Shown here one piece after another: positions 1 to 10,098 of a stretch of 64,000 nucleotides of DNA (position 1 is the stretch's first letter; each line of letters begins with the position of its first letter). A model generated the notes under the pieces. That model ran no database searches. It worked only from the letters and a program-made list of their open reading frames with translations, and was not told the DNA's origin. Source of the DNA: Spirochaetia bacterium 38H-sp (lineage in GTDB: Bacteria > Spirochaetota > Spirochaetia > Winmispirales > Winmispiraceae); assembly GCA_039023545.1 (NCBI GenBank), contig JBCHKQ010000004.1, positions 62,001 through 126,000 on the forward strand, given 5' to 3'. Both the position numbers and the translations under genes were made by a program.

Positions 1-1
1 G

Positions 2-1552
2 TTCTTTGGTCTTGGAGGCGGATATCATGTGGAAGAATTTCTCAATAGAAATAGAACAGCAGATGCTATAATAATCGAGCCTCTTTTTGAGAATTTGTAT
101 GAGATTGCAGGGCTGAGAGACTTCTCTTTTCTAATGCAGGGAGAAAGAGTTAGTTTTTTTACATATGATATGTTGGATGAAAAAAGTTTTTTTTCTGTTA
201 TTTTATCATACCCTGACAGTGGAATTTATTTTTTCTCTCTCAATGCATATAAAAATTACTATCAAGATAAATATAAGCATATTTTTAATCTTACAGAACG
301 TATAAAGAAAGCAAGAAATACCAACAGAAATACTGCCAAGAAGTTTGGCAGAAGGTGGATAAGAAACACATTGCGAAATCTTCCGTTGTTTATCGATGCA
401 CATGGGCTGGAACTTTTATCAGGCAGGTTAGCTTATCCTGCTATTCTTCTCGGCGCAGGACCGTCTCTTGATCTTTTATCACCTCATATTTCTATGTTAA
501 GGGAAAGAACTTTTATTATTGCAACGGATACTTCTATCAGATGGTGCAGACAAAATGGTGTAATCCCCGATATTGTGATAACTGTGGATCCTCAATACTG
601 GAATAGTCGTCATCTAGATTATGTGGATAAAAGTAATTGTTTACTTGTAACAGATCCTGCTGTGTACCCTTCTGTGCTTCACAAAGAAGGACTTTCTGCT
701 CTTTTTATAAATTCCGCTCTTCCTCTTGTATCTTTCTTTTCCAGATGGACGGGGTTTAAGATGTCTCTTGCAGCAGGTGGCTCTGTAACAACCAGCGCAT
801 GGGATCTCGCACGCTTATGCGGTGCGGACATCATAATGATGGCCGGTGTTGACTTAGGTTTTCCACAAAGAAGGCTTTATTATAAAGGGGCTCTTGTAGA
901 AGAGTATTCTCTGGTAAAAAGCAGTAGACTCAGAAGTCCTCATGACAATATTATTCCTGTTTATTTTGATGCAGGTCTAAGACGGGAAAAATGTGATACA
1001 GGGTATACTTATACAAATTCTAGGATGGAGGTATATAAGACTTGGTTTGAGATAGAGGTTGGAAAGACTGTTTTTCCTCGCACAGTGAGGATAAGCAAGG
1101 GCGGGGTTGATATCAAAGGTATAGAGTATATAAGTCCGCCAGAGATGTCTAATCTACCTTATATAAGGGATAATATCGATAATATCTTAAAGGATATAAG
1201 AGATGCTGCTTTAATAAAGAAGAATATGCAAAAATCAAGTCAGGTTTTTTATATTTTAAAAGAGCTTATCCAAGATATAAGTGATAAGGCACAAAAAGGG
1301 CTAGAAATAACAAGAGATATTAATATAACTCAAGATACTTTTACAAAGATAGAAGCAATTATCTTTGATATAAAAAGAAATCCTGTTTTCCCGCTAATTA
1401 ATCTTCTTATCCAGGATGTTGTTGATAATCTTATTGATGCAAGAACAGAAGATTCTGTCATAAAAAATTATGCTGTTATTTTGAAAGCTATCGAGGATTC
1501 TACCCATATCTATATGGAAGAAATTGACTATGTAAGTCCTCTCTACAAATAA
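2..1552 (+). CDS. MAF/DUF115 motility accessory protein, 5' end outside window
   Basis: The frame is open to the window edge and reads FGLGGGYHVEEF before the first internal GTG (29). That is the glycine-rich motif near the N-terminus of the motility accessory factor / 6-hydroxymethylpterin pyrophosphokinase MptE-like (DUF115) family, so the true start lies upstream. A second hallmark, LLGAGPSLD, lies about 140 residues after that GTG and probably belongs to the nucleotide-sugar-binding core; further motifs are TDTSIRWC and GVDLGFP. Known family members transfer nonulosonic acids such as pseudaminic acid to flagellins in the cytoplasm. That role here is inferred and fits the motility genes at the other end of the window. 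A strong terminator follows. Confidence 0.8.
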   Translation, partial: FFGLGGGYHVEEFLNRNRTADAIIIEPLFENLYEIAGLRDFSFLMQGERVSFFTYDMLDEKSFFSVILSYPDSGIYFFSLNAYKNYYQDKYKHIFNLTERIKKARNTNRNTAKKFGRRWIRNTLRNLPLFIDAHGLELLSGRLAYPAILLGAGPSLDLLSPHISMLRERTFIIATDTSIRWCRQNGVIPDIVITVDPQYWNSRHLDYVDKSNCLLVTDPAVYPSVLHKEGLSALFINSALPLVSFFSRWTGFKMSLAAGGSVTTSAWDLARLCGADIIMMAGVDLGFPQRRLYYKGALVEEYSLVKSSRLRSPHDNIIPVYFDAGLRREKCDTGYTYTNSRMEVYKTWFEIEVGKTVFPRTVRISKGGVDIKGIEYISPPEMSNLPYIRDNIDNILKDIRDAALIKKNMQKSSQVFYILKELIQDISDKAQKGLEITRDINITQDTFTKIEAIIFDIKRNPVFPLINLLIQDVVDNLIDARTEDSVIKNYAVILKAIEDSTHIYMEEIDYVSPLYK

Positions 1553-1664
1553 AGTGTCTATGTTAAAAAATAATAAAAAGCTATTTTTTTGTTAAACTTT
1601 TTTCTAAGTGTGTCGAAAAGATTATTGTGGTTTATGATCTTACGATTTAGCCCCTGGAGGGGTG

Positions 1665-1701
1665 GCGGCATGTTCCCGGTCAGGAATATGCCGCTTTTTT
1701 T
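1665..1701 (+). terminator. Rho-independent terminator of the MAF gene
   Basis: A 12-bp stem (1665-1676 with 1683-1694, one G-U pair), a 6-nt loop and a T7 tract. It ends the + strand transcript before the convergent carB. A small CCCC/GGGG hairpin (1651-1662) lies directly upstream; its role is unknown. Confidence 0.85.
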
Positions 1702-1709
1702 ATGTTAAT

Positions 1710-1752
1710 AAAAAAGGGCTGCCATACTTTTGTGTGGCAGCCCGTTCGGTAT
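1710..1752 (-). terminator. carB terminator, T-tract version of the ACCGAACG repeat
   Basis: On the minus strand, shortly after the carB stop, TACCGAACG (ending at 1751) is followed by a 9-bp GGGCTGCCA/TGGCAGCCC hairpin (1716-1743) and a T6 tract. The left part is identical to the intergenic repeat family seen throughout the window, but the usual TGCC-NNN-GGCA right end is replaced by the T tract, which makes a normal terminator. Confidence 0.8.
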
Positions 1753-1766
1753 GCTTTTATTATTGA

Positions 1767-4700
1767 TTATTTAAACTGTTCTACTTTTTCTACGCTTATG
1801 TCACCTGAGAGAAGGTGTTTTATGCCTTCTACTGCGGCTTGTGCTGCAGAGGTGGTTGTCGTATAGGGTATTTTTCTCTTGAGAGCTTCTATCCTGATGT
1901 GCTCATCGCCTTTTTGTGAGAATCGCCCCAAAGGTGTGTTTATCACAAGTTGTATTCTGCCCCTGCGCATGTGGTCCAGAAGATTGGGGTGTCCTTCGTG
2001 TATCTTAAGAAGAACCTCGGGGAATAGACCATTTTTATACAGATAATCTGCTGTACCTCTGGTTGCCGCTATTTCAAAGCCCAGTTCTGCTAGTTCCTTG
2101 ACTATAGGTAGAATCGTTTTCTTGTCGTCGTCATGTACAGAAACAAATACACGACCATGGGTAGGGAGTCTGTTTCCTGAGGCAAGTTGTGCCTTGGCAA
2201 AAGCTTCTCCAAAGCTCTTGCCTATTCCAATCACTTCTCCTGTTGATTTCATCTCAGGTCCAAGAAGCGGATCCAGATCACGAAATCTATCAAATGAAAA
2301 CATGGCTTCTTTTACCGCCCATCCGACAATACAGTGTCCCTCACCTACTCCATCTTTTCCAACAAGTCCCTGGCTTGCAAGGTCTTCTCCTTCCCACACT
2401 TTTACGGCAGCTTTTACAAGATTGACGCCGGAGGCTTTGGAAAGATATGGTACGGTTCTAGATGCCCGGGGATTAACCTCAAGCACGTACAGTTCATCAT
2501 CCTTGGCTGCAAACTGTATGTTGAGAAAACCTTTTACACCCAGTTCTCTTGCAATCTTGACAGTTGCTTCGCGCATCTTATTCAGAATATTGGGTGTTGA
2601 TTTGTAGGCAGGAAAGACGCAGGCAGAATCACCAGAATGGATTCCGGCAGCTTCTATGTGCTGCATTATCCCGCCTATGTAAACGTTATAACCGTCTGCT
2701 ACTGCATCCACATCATATTCAAAGGCATCCTCAAGAAATTGGTCAACAAGTACGGGTCTGGCTGCCGATATCTCTATGTCTTTCTTAAGGAATTCTCCAA
2801 GTTCTTCCTCATTATAAGCTATAAACATGCTTTTGCCGCCAAGAACAAAAGATGGTCGTAAAAGTACAGGGAAGCCTATTTCCTGTGTAAAGGTTTTTAC
2901 CTCATCCCAGTTCTTTGCAGCTTTGTTGCTTGGCTGTCTAAGGTTGAGTCTTTCTACAAGCTTTGAAAAGAAGGCCCTGTCTTCCGCCTCTGTTATTCCT
3001 TTTACGGGTGTCCCTACTATCTGAGCTCCTGCCTTTTCAAGTTCTTCTGCCATATTAAGAGGAGTCTGTCCTCCCAGCTGTACTACGACTTTTTTTGTCT
3101 TTTCTTTTTTGAGTATTTCTTTTACATCCTCAGAATTGAGAGGTTCAAGATACAATCGGTCTGATACGTTAAAGTCTGTTGATACTGTTTCTGGATTGGA
3201 GTTTACCATTATTGCTTTCTTTCCAATCTCTCGATATGCCATTGTAGCAAGAGTACAGCAGGTATCAAACTCAAGACCCTGTCCTATCCTATTGGGCCCG
3301 GATGCTATGATGATTACAGAATCTTCTCCGCTGTCTCCTCCCTCATCAATCTCCCCATATGTACTGTAAAAGTAAGGGGTCTCCGCTGCAAACTCGCCTG
3401 CACAGGTGTCTACAAAGTGGTAGCTTGCTCTTATGCTGTTCTTTTCCCTCAGGGAGCTTACTTCATCCTTTTTCATACCGGTAAGCTCGGCTATTTTTCT
3501 GTCCGTAAGTCCATACTGCTTTGCCTTAAGCAGAGTTGCCTTATCAAGGATGCCCTTACCTTCTATTGATTTTTCAAACTCTACGAGGTCTGCTATCTGA
3601 GATATAAACCATATGTCTATCTTCGTTTTTTCAAGTATGCGGTCAATTGCCGAACGCCCCTCCCTGTGTAAAGTTGTATATACGGCAGGGAGCTTCTGTG
3701 GGTGCAGAAAATGCAGCATCTCTTCCACTTCTTCCTGCGGCAGTTTTAGTTCGCTTAGACCGTCCGTACCCTGCTCTATAGCCCTTATTGCCTTGTTTAG
3801 AGCCTCCGGAAAGGTTCTCCCAAGAGCAAGGGATTCTCCTATTGACTTCATCTGAGTTCCCAGCTCTCTGTAGCCTGCTGGAAACTTACCAAACTCAAAG
3901 CGAGGAACTTTTACTGCGACATAATCCAAACTAGGCTCAAAGCAGGATACTGTCTTGCCTGTTATCTCGTTGACAATCTCATCAAGCGTATAACCTATTG
4001 CAAGCTTTGCGGCAGCTCGTGCTATGGGAAATCCTGTTGCTTTACTTGCAAGAGCAGAAGAACGTGATACACGCGGATTCATCTCTATTACAACCATTCT
4101 GCCAGTCTTGGGATTGACTGCAAACTGCACATTGGAACCGCCAGTATCGACTCCGATAGCACGCAGAACCTCTATACCTGCCGTGCGCATCTTTTGGTAC
4201 TCTGGATCTGATAAGGTCTGTATGGGAGCAACTGTTATGCTGTCACCAGTATGTACACCCATGGCATCTATATTTTCTATAGAACATACTATGATAGCAT
4301 TATCAGCATGGTCTCTCATGACTTCAAGCTCAAACTCCTTCCACCCCAGGAGAGACTCTTCTATAAGGGCCTCATGCACAGGGCTCTCTATAAAAGCTCT
4401 CTCAAGCTGAAGCTCATATTCTGCTCTTGTGTTGGCAATACTTCCGCCTTTACCACCTAGTGTAAAGCTGGGTCTGATTATAAGAGGAAGCCCTATTTCT
4501 TCCAAAACCTTGAAGCCTTCTGACATACTGTGCACAACAGCGGATCGGGGAACATCAAGCCCAATCTTAAGCATGGTCTCCTTAAACTCACCCCTGTCTT
4601 CAGCTCTCTTTATAGCTTCTATATCCGCACCTATAAGCTCCACCCCATATTTTGCAAGAACCCCCTGCTCATAAAGCTCTATGGACAGGTTGAGCCCTGT

Positions 4701-4979
4701 CTGCCCTCCCATTGTAGGCAAAAGAGCATCAGGACGCTCTTTTGCTATAATTTTTTCTACATAGGGAACATCAAGAGGCTCCATATATACAGCGTCTGCA
4801 ATATCCGGAGTAGTCATGATTGTAGCTGGATTGGGATTAACAAGAATTACCCTGTAACCCTCTTCTCTCAGGGCTTTAACAGCCTGGGTGCCAGAATAGT
4901 CAAACTCACAGGCCTGACCTATGACAATGGGCCCAGACCCTATAATAAGAACCGATTTTATATCCTTTCTTGCGGGCAC
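1767..4979 (-). CDS. carB: Carbamoyl-phosphate synthase large subunit
   Basis: The 1070-residue product has the full length and order of CarB: two ATP-grasp halves (near residue 10, [20 protein letters not shown]; near residue 560, [19 protein letters not shown]) and a C-terminal MGS-type allosteric domain ending the protein. With CarA it makes carbamoyl phosphate from glutamine-derived ammonia, bicarbonate and two ATP for pyrimidines and arginine. The GTG start (4979) has an AAGGAG site that overlaps the carA stop, 3 bp away, so the two are translationally coupled. Regulation is probably through the ARG-box-like sites before carA. Confidence 0.97.
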   Translation of the reverse strand: MPARKDIKSVLIIGSGPIVIGQACEFDYSGTQAVKALREEGYRVILVNPNPATIMTTPDIADAVYMEPLDVPYVEKIIAKERPDALLPTMGGQTGLNLSIELYEQGVLAKYGVELIGADIEAIKRAEDRGEFKETMLKIGLDVPRSAVVHSMSEGFKVLEEIGLPLIIRPSFTLGGKGGSIANTRAEYELQLERAFIESPVHEALIEESLLGWKEFELEVMRDHADNAIIVCSIENIDAMGVHTGDSITVAPIQTLSDPEYQKMRTAGIEVLRAIGVDTGGSNVQFAVNPKTGRMVVIEMNPRVSRSSALASKATGFPIARAAAKLAIGYTLDEIVNEITGKTVSCFEPSLDYVAVKVPRFEFGKFPAGYRELGTQMKSIGESLALGRTFPEALNKAIRAIEQGTDGLSELKLPQEEVEEMLHFLHPQKLPAVYTTLHREGRSAIDRILEKTKIDIWFISQIADLVEFEKSIEGKGILDKATLLKAKQYGLTDRKIAELTGMKKDEVSSLREKNSIRASYHFVDTCAGEFAAETPYFYSTYGEIDEGGDSGEDSVIIIASGPNRIGQGLEFDTCCTLATMAYREIGKKAIMVNSNPETVSTDFNVSDRLYLEPLNSEDVKEILKKEKTKKVVVQLGGQTPLNMAEELEKAGAQIVGTPVKGITEAEDRAFFSKLVERLNLRQPSNKAAKNWDEVKTFTQEIGFPVLLRPSFVLGGKSMFIAYNEEELGEFLKKDIEISAARPVLVDQFLEDAFEYDVDAVADGYNVYIGGIMQHIEAAGIHSGDSACVFPAYKSTPNILNKMREATVKIARELGVKGFLNIQFAAKDDELYVLEVNPRASRTVPYLSKASGVNLVKAAVKVWEGEDLASQGLVGKDGVGEGHCIVGWAVKEAMFSFDRFRDLDPLLGPEMKSTGEVIGIGKSFGEAFAKAQLASGNRLPTHGRVFVSVHDDDKKTILPIVKELAELGFEIAATRGTADYLYKNGLFPEVLLKIHEGHPNLLDHMRRGRIQLVINTPLGRFSQKGDEHIRIEALKRKIPYTTTTSAAQAAVEGIKHLLSGDISVEKVEQFK

Positions 4980-4982
4980 TTT

Positions 4983-6143
4983 TTACTCCTTACTCTTTAA
5001 CGCAGTATCTATAAAATCATCAAAAATCCATGAACAATCATGAGGTCCCGGCGCTGCCTCAGGATGAAACTGAGAAGCTTTTACTGGCAGGCTATCATGA
5101 GCAATTCCCTCAACTGTATCGTCATTGGCATTCTTAAACCATACACTGACACCCTTTGGCAGGGATGACTCATCCACGGCAAAGCCATGATTCTGAGAAG
5201 TTACAAAAACCTTCTTTGTAAACTCATCTCGTACAGGATTGTTGATACCATGGTGACCAAACTTAAGCTTGTATGTTTTTGCACCAAGGGCAAGAGAAAT
5301 AATCTGATGTCCCAAACATATGCCAAAAACAGGCATCTTGCCTATAAGCGATTTTGCAAGCTCAATCTGTTCTGTAAGGACAGCAGGGTCTCCAGGACCA
5401 TTGGAAAAAAACGCCGCATCAAAGCCGCCATTAAGAATATCTTCTGCAGAACAAGTGCTAGGGAAAACCGTAACATGCACATTACGAGAATTGAGCTCAC
5501 GAATTATATTAGCCTTAATTCCGCAGTCAATAAGAGCAAATCGAGCAGCAGCACCATCGTAGTCCACTACCTCGCGGGTACCTACATACTCAACAAGGTT
5601 GGCTCCCTCCATATGGGGTATACTGTCCAGATACTCCACAACAGCCTTTATATCCGAATCCGAGAGGCTCTCCTGTCCCGCAGGTACATCAACAATAAGT
5701 CCGAACGGGCTCCCACCCTCACGCAGCATAAGCGTAAGAGCCCTGGTATCCACACCGCAAATCCCGGGCACTCCCTCTGTCTCCAGATACTTGGACAGAG
5801 AAATTCTCCCCTCGGGCACAGGCCCCTCGTAAAGACTACGTACTACAAAACCTGCAACCTTGACCTGTCTTCTTCCCTTCTCGGGCCCGGACTCATTCCA
5901 CGCTCTGTCTACCCCGTAGTTGCCAATATGCGGATAAGTCATAGTAACAATCTGCCCAGTATATGACGGATCTGTGAGAATCTCCACATATCCTACCATA
6001 CCGGTGTTAAAAACGACCTCACCCACGCCTTCCAGTTTTTTCTCGCCATTTTTGAGCGAGCCGATACTCAAAGGCGGAGCGCCGAATGGACTGCCATAAA
6101 AAACAGTCCCGTCTTCTAGAACCAGTGCACAGGATTTACTCAT
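4983..6143 (-). CDS. carA: Carbamoyl-phosphate synthase small (glutaminase) subunit
   Basis: 386 residues, the usual CarA length. The N-terminal CPSase_sm domain begins SCALVLEDGTVFYG and contains NTGMVGYVEILTDPSY. The C-terminal class I amidotransferase carries the nucleophile motif FGICLGHQ and the His/Glu pair in SQFHPEA. It hydrolyses glutamine and channels ammonia to CarB. ATG 6143 is chosen over the in-frame TTG one codon earlier because AGAGAGG lies 5 nt upstream of the ATG. First gene of a carAB operon ended by the terminator at 1710-1752. Confidence 0.96.
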   Translation of the reverse strand: MSKSCALVLEDGTVFYGSPFGAPPLSIGSLKNGEKKLEGVGEVVFNTGMVGYVEILTDPSYTGQIVTMTYPHIGNYGVDRAWNESGPEKGRRQVKVAGFVVRSLYEGPVPEGRISLSKYLETEGVPGICGVDTRALTLMLREGGSPFGLIVDVPAGQESLSDSDIKAVVEYLDSIPHMEGANLVEYVGTREVVDYDGAAARFALIDCGIKANIIRELNSRNVHVTVFPSTCSAEDILNGGFDAAFFSNGPGDPAVLTEQIELAKSLIGKMPVFGICLGHQIISLALGAKTYKLKFGHHGINNPVRDEFTKKVFVTSQNHGFAVDESSLPKGVSVWFKNANDDTVEGIAHDSLPVKASQFHPEAAPGPHDCSWIFDDFIDTALKSKE

Positions 6144-6152
6144 CAAGACCTC

Positions 6153-6191
6153 TCTGTATATTTATACAAAAATAATGCATATTTATGCATC
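6153..6191 (-). promoter_or_regulatory. Two tandem ARG-box-like operators before carA
   Basis: Two 14-bp inverted repeats of the same form, TGTATATTTATACA (6155-6168) and TGCATATTTATGCA (6176-6189), lie just upstream of the carA ribosome binding site. Their centres are 21 bp apart. Both fit the core TGNATWWWWATNCA of ARG boxes (consensus TGAATWWWWATTCA), and 18-bp boxes separated by 3 bp is the arrangement bound by hexameric ArgR/AhrC in other bacteria. Control of carAB by arginine is therefore inferred; no argR gene is visible in the window. Confidence 0.6.
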
Positions 6192-6198
6192 ACTATCT

Positions 6199-6223
6199 AA
6201 AAAAAATCCGGCATCAAGCCGGA
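6199..6223 (-). terminator. Terminator of the tRNA-Gln/tRNA-Glu transcript
   Basis: On the minus strand TCCGGC-TTGAT-GCCGGA is followed by a T8 tract, directly after the 3' end of tRNA-Glu. Confidence 0.85.
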
Positions 6224-6224
6224 C

Positions 6225-6296
6225 TAGCCCCTAGGGGAGTCGAACCCCTGTTTGAAGAATGAGAATCTCCTGTCCTAACCACTAGACGAAGGGGCC
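6225..6296 (-). tRNA. tRNA-Glu (CTC)
   Basis: Full cloverleaf: acceptor GGCCCCT paired with AGGGGCT (first pair G-U), anticodon stem GGAGA/TCTTC around loop TTCTCAT (anticodon CTC), T arm AGGGGTTCGACTCCCCT. CCA is not encoded. It is transcribed with tRNA-Gln, 6 nt upstream. Confidence 0.92.
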
Positions 6297-6302
6297 ATAT
6301 GC

Positions 6303-6373
6303 TTCCCCGGGGAGGACTCGAACCCCCACAAGCAGAGCCAGAATCTGCTGTGCTACCATTACACCACCAGGGA
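6303..6373 (-). tRNA. tRNA-Gln (CTG)
   Basis: Acceptor TCCCTGG pairs with CCGGGGA (one T-G), discriminator A, anticodon stem GCAGA/TCTGC with loop TTCTGGC (anticodon CTG), T arm with TTCGAGT. CCA is not encoded. First gene of a two-tRNA transcript. Confidence 0.9.
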
Positions 6374-6388
6374 ATATTCATCGTCAAG

Positions 6389-6417
6389 AATGTATCAAAA
6401 CCTGCAGCATGTGTCAA
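6389..6417 (-). promoter_or_regulatory. Promoter of the tRNA-Gln/Glu transcript
   Basis: Minus strand TTGACA (6417-6412), 17-nt spacer, TACATT (6394-6389). The expected start is about 8-10 nt before tRNA-Gln. Confidence 0.65.
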
Positions 6418-6459
6418 TAGCTGCTGCAATCCGATATATACTTTTAAAAAGATATTTTA

Positions 6460-6528
6460 TACCGAACGTAGCCCCTGCTCCACGTAAAAAAATCCAAGAG
6501 ATTTCTGCAGTGGCTACTGCCTCCGGCA
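6460..6528 (+). repeat. Intergenic two-hairpin repeat (copy A)
   Basis: TACCGAACG at 6460-6468, arms GTAGCCCCTGC / GCAGTGGCTAC (one mismatch) around a roughly 28-nt loop, then the mini-hairpin TGCC-TCC-GGCA (6518-6528). It faces copy B tail to tail. Confidence 0.75.
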
Positions 6529-6566
6529 GATACTGGTAAAAGACAGGGCAGCCCATGCTCATCTTA

Positions 6567-6615
6567 CACAGGATGCAGGTCTTACCTAAGTAAGCTTAGG
6601 TAAGACCGTTCGGTA
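6567..6615 (-). repeat. Intergenic repeat (copy B), minus orientation
   Basis: Read on the minus strand: TACCGAACG (6615-6607), then a perfect 12-bp stem GTCTTACCTAAG / CTTAGGTAAGAC (6606-6595 with 6590-6579) with loop CTTA. The right end, CTGCATCC, is degenerate. It sits just upstream of the dnaE promoter. Confidence 0.65.
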
Positions 6616-6649
6616 TAAGGTAAAATTCTTTTTGCCACGCTTAGTTTTG

Positions 6650-6678
6650 TTGCACAGCTTTTTTTTTACGGGTATAGT
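6650..6678 (+). promoter_or_regulatory. dnaE promoter abutting the start codon
   Basis: TTGCAC (6650-6655), 17-nt spacer, TATAGT (6673-6678). Only 6 nt separate the -10 element from ATG 6685, so the predicted transcript begins at or next to the start codon. No ribosome binding site precedes it. Confidence 0.6.
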
Positions 6679-6684
6679 TATCTC

Positions 6685-9600
6685 ATGGGGAATATGGATT
6701 TTGTTCATCTGCATCTTCATTCTGATTATAGTCTGCTTGACGGCGCCAACAAAATAAACGATCTCATCACCAGGGTAAAAGAGCTGGGAATGTCGCATGT
6801 GGCTCTTACTGACCACGGGAATCTATTTGGCGTGATGGATTTCTATAAGACTGCAAAGAAGGAAGGGGTTGTTCCGATTATAGGCTGTGAGGTTTATGTC
6901 TCAGAGGGCGATTATACCGATAAAGAAAACAAGACTTATTATCATCTGATTCTTCTTGCAGAAAACTCTACTGGATACAAGAATCTTCTCAAGCTTGTGT
7001 CCGAGGGTTTCCTAAATGGGTTTTATTATAAGCCAAGGGTTGATCTCAAATTGCTTGAACAGTACCACGAGGGACTTATTGCAATGAGTGCCTGTCTGGG
7101 AGGACAGATTCCTAGGCATATTCTAGACAATCAACCTCAAAGGGCACGCGAGGCTGCTCTGAGATACAGAGATATATTTGGTAAAGATAATTTTTTTCTT
7201 GAGCTACAGGACCATGGTCTTGAGGAGCAAAAAACAGTAAACAAGGCTCTTGTCAACTTATCATCCGAGCTCGGTATCCCGCTTGTTGCTACCAACGATG
7301 CCCACTACCTTAAGCGTGAGCATGCCTATGCTCACGAGGCTTTACTTTGTATTGGAACCAATAAAAAACTTACTGATAAGGACAGGATGCGATTTGAAAA
7401 CTCCGAGTTTTATGTGAAGTCACCGCAGGAGATGTACGAGCTTTTCTCCCATGTTCCAGAGGCCCTGGAAAATACAGTCAGAATAGCAAAACGATGCGAG
7501 TTTGATATAGAGCTGCCAGGTCCTCTTCTTCCAGTATATCAGATTCCAGAAGGTTTTGCAGGACCGGAGGAGTATCTTAGACATCTTGCACGGGAGGGTC
7601 TCAAAAAGCGATATAATCCTGTTACTGATGTGCACACACAGCGTCTTGAGCATGAGCTTTCTATTATAATCTCAATGGGTTTCACAGGATATTTCCTTAT
7701 AGTATGGGATTTTATACATTTTGCACGCCAGTCTGGGATTCCTGTGGGGCCCGGACGCGGTTCTGGTGCAGGCTCTATTGTTGCATACAGTCTTGGTATC
7801 ACAGATATCGATCCTCTAAAATACAATCTGCTTTTTGAGCGTTTTCTCAATCCCGAGCGAGTATCTATGCCAGACTTTGATATAGATTTCTGCTACGAGA
7901 GAAGGCAGGAGGTCATAGATTATGTAACAAGGAAATACGGCTCCGATAAGGTTGCACAGATTATAACTTTCGGGACTCTCAAACCCAAAGCTGTTCTCAA
8001 GGATGTCGCAAGGGTGCTTGATATCCCCTTTACAGAATCCAATGAGCTTACAAAACTCATGGGAGATGCCAAGTCTGTAGAGGAAGCACTGGAGAGGGAA
8101 CCCAAGCTTAAGGAGTTTGCAGAAAGAGATGAAATCTACTCTCAACTCTTTGAGATTTCTTCTGTTCTACAGGGGTTAAAAAGACATGCATCGACTCATG
8201 CTGCGGGTATAGTTATAGGTCGAGAAGAGCTTACAACTTATGTTCCGCTTTATAAGGACCCCAGAACAGGAGCAATATCCACTCAGTTTACTATGAACCA
8301 CTTGGAAGACTGCGGTCTTGTAAAGATGGACTTTTTGGGTCTCAAGACTCTTACACTCATAAAGAATACAGAAAAACTTATAAAGAGAACAGAACCTGAT
8401 TTTGATATAGAAAAGGTGTCCGATACAGATGAGGAAACATTTGCTCTGTTAGGAGAAGGAAAAAGCACTTCTGTTTTCCAGTTTGAAAGCGAGGGAATGC
8501 AAAATATCCTAAAACGCGCAAAGCCCAACAGCATAGAAGACCTTATTGCTTTAAATGCTCTATACAGGCCGGGTCCCATGGCTTTTATAGACCAGTTTAT
8601 AGAATCTAAACTGGGGAAAAGAAAAATCACCTACCCTCACAAAGACTTGGAACCTATTCTCAAAGAGACATACGGAGTAATTGTATACCAGGAGCAGGTA
8701 ATGCAGATTGCTCAGAAGATTGCAGGATACAGCTTGGGTGGTGCTGATATTCTGAGAAGAGCTATGGGTAAGAAAAAACCTGAGGTTATGGCAAAGGAAA
8801 AGGTCAAGTTTGTAGAAGGTGCCATAAAACAGGGTTACAGCAAGGAGTTTGGAGAAGAGCTTTTTGAAATTCTGGTTCCTTTTGCTGGATACGGATTTAA
8901 TAAGTCGCACGCAGCTGCATATTCTGTCCTTGCATACAAGACAGCCTACTTAAAAGCTCACTATCCAGCAGAGTTTATGGCTGCAAACCTCACCAACGAG
9001 ATAGGTAATCCCGATAAGATAGCAGCATACATAAGCGAGGCTCGCGAAATGGGGATAGAGATTCTTCCTCCTGATATAAACAATTCTGAGGGTGAGTTTA
9101 CTGTACGCGATGGAAAGATTGTGTACGGGCTTTCTGCAGTAAAAAACATGGGCGATGCTGCTGTAAGGTCCATTTTAAAAGAAAGAGAAGAAAACGGAAA
9201 ATTTGTCTCTTTTATAGATTTTTTAATGAGAGTAGATTTAAGAACTATCAACAAGAAGGTTTTGGAGACTTCCATACAGGCTGGGGTTTTTGACTCCGTA
9301 CATAATAACAGAGCAGAACTATTTAATAATATGGAAGAGGCTCTTAGATATGCCTCCAGAGTAAGAGCTGAGAAAGAGGATACTCAGGGATTTTTGTTTG
9401 AAGAATCGGAAGAACAAATAGAAAATGGTTTCGAAATGCAGAAGTTTGAGGACTGGCCCAAGGCGGAGAGGCTCAGATATGAGTTGGAACACTTGGGCTT
9501 TTACTTCTCAAGCCATCCTCTGGAGGATTATAGGGATGTATGGAAACGCTCCGTGATACTTGATTTATCCAATCCTTCCAAATGCTCTCCTGACAGAGAA

Positions 9601-10089
9601 TACAATCTCATAGGCCTTGTAAAAAGCATAAGAGAAATAACAACACAGAAAGGCGATAGGATGGCTTTTATTCTTCTTGAGGATTTCAAAGGTAAGATAG
9701 AGCTAGTTGTTTTTCCTAATGTATACAAAACCCTTATCAAACTTCCTGAGTCTGGTGATGTAATAGGATGCCGAGGCAAGATAGACCTGTCCCGTGGAGA
9801 ACCCAAGTTTATAGTTAATGAGATTACAGAACCGGAAAACCTGCCCAATGATGCGGCAAGAGAGGTGCACATAAGGCTTTATGGCAGTAATATACCGGAT
9901 GATAATCTCTTTAACATACGGGAAATAATGCTCAACCATGCAGGAAGATGTGTAGTATATCTTCATATCCCTACTGATAACAAGGAAACCGTAATAAGAG
10001 CATCCTCACATATAAGAGTGTCGCCCGACAGAGAGGTTCTTAACACATTAAAACAGGAAGAACATATAAAAGAAATCTGGCTTCAATAA
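6685..10089 (+). CDS. dnaE: DNA polymerase III alpha subunit
   Basis: 1134 residues, typical of replicative DnaE. The N-terminal PHP domain starts FVHLHLHSDYSLLDGA. The polymerase core has the acidic motif PDFDIDFCYERRQEV near residue 395, followed by finger motifs (KRHASTHAAGIV, ALNALYRPGPM, FNKSHAAAYSVLAYKTAY). An OB-fold lies near residues 960-1050 (LIGLVKSIREITTQKGDRMAF). It carries out chromosome replication in the holoenzyme with the beta clamp and a separate epsilon or PHP proofreader. ATG 6685 is used; ATG 6694 is possible. Lacking a Shine-Dalgarno site, it may be translated from a leaderless mRNA. It heads a run of seven same-strand genes. Confidence 0.97.
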   Translation: MGNMDFVHLHLHSDYSLLDGANKINDLITRVKELGMSHVALTDHGNLFGVMDFYKTAKKEGVVPIIGCEVYVSEGDYTDKENKTYYHLILLAENSTGYKNLLKLVSEGFLNGFYYKPRVDLKLLEQYHEGLIAMSACLGGQIPRHILDNQPQRAREAALRYRDIFGKDNFFLELQDHGLEEQKTVNKALVNLSSELGIPLVATNDAHYLKREHAYAHEALLCIGTNKKLTDKDRMRFENSEFYVKSPQEMYELFSHVPEALENTVRIAKRCEFDIELPGPLLPVYQIPEGFAGPEEYLRHLAREGLKKRYNPVTDVHTQRLEHELSIIISMGFTGYFLIVWDFIHFARQSGIPVGPGRGSGAGSIVAYSLGITDIDPLKYNLLFERFLNPERVSMPDFDIDFCYERRQEVIDYVTRKYGSDKVAQIITFGTLKPKAVLKDVARVLDIPFTESNELTKLMGDAKSVEEALEREPKLKEFAERDEIYSQLFEISSVLQGLKRHASTHAAGIVIGREELTTYVPLYKDPRTGAISTQFTMNHLEDCGLVKMDFLGLKTLTLIKNTEKLIKRTEPDFDIEKVSDTDEETFALLGEGKSTSVFQFESEGMQNILKRAKPNSIEDLIALNALYRPGPMAFIDQFIESKLGKRKITYPHKDLEPILKETYGVIVYQEQVMQIAQKIAGYSLGGADILRRAMGKKKPEVMAKEKVKFVEGAIKQGYSKEFGEELFEILVPFAGYGFNKSHAAAYSVLAYKTAYLKAHYPAEFMAANLTNEIGNPDKIAAYISEAREMGIEILPPDINNSEGEFTVRDGKIVYGLSAVKNMGDAAVRSILKEREENGKFVSFIDFLMRVDLRTINKKVLETSIQAGVFDSVHNNRAELFNNMEEALRYASRVRAEKEDTQGFLFEESEEQIENGFEMQKFEDWPKAERLRYELEHLGFYFSSHPLEDYRDVWKRSVILDLSNPSKCSPDREYNLIGLVKSIREITTQKGDRMAFILLEDFKGKIELVVFPNVYKTLIKLPESGDVIGCRGKIDLSRGEPKFIVNEITEPENLPNDAAREVHIRLYGSNIPDDNLFNIREIMLNHAGRCVVYLHIPTDNKETVIRASSHIRVSPDREVLNTLKQEEHIKEIWLQ

Positions 10090-10098
10090 GGAGTTACA

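Noticed and set aside
1600..1664. Small RNA or riboswitch before the MAF terminator
   Set aside because: A TATGAT-like element and a CCCC/GGGG hairpin are present, but there is no convincing -35 element, no downstream + strand gene and no leader frame.
2098..4410. Several long open frames on the + strand opposite carB
   Set aside because: They are antisense shadows of carB: no ribosome binding sites, no domain logic, and carB is intact with all its motifs.
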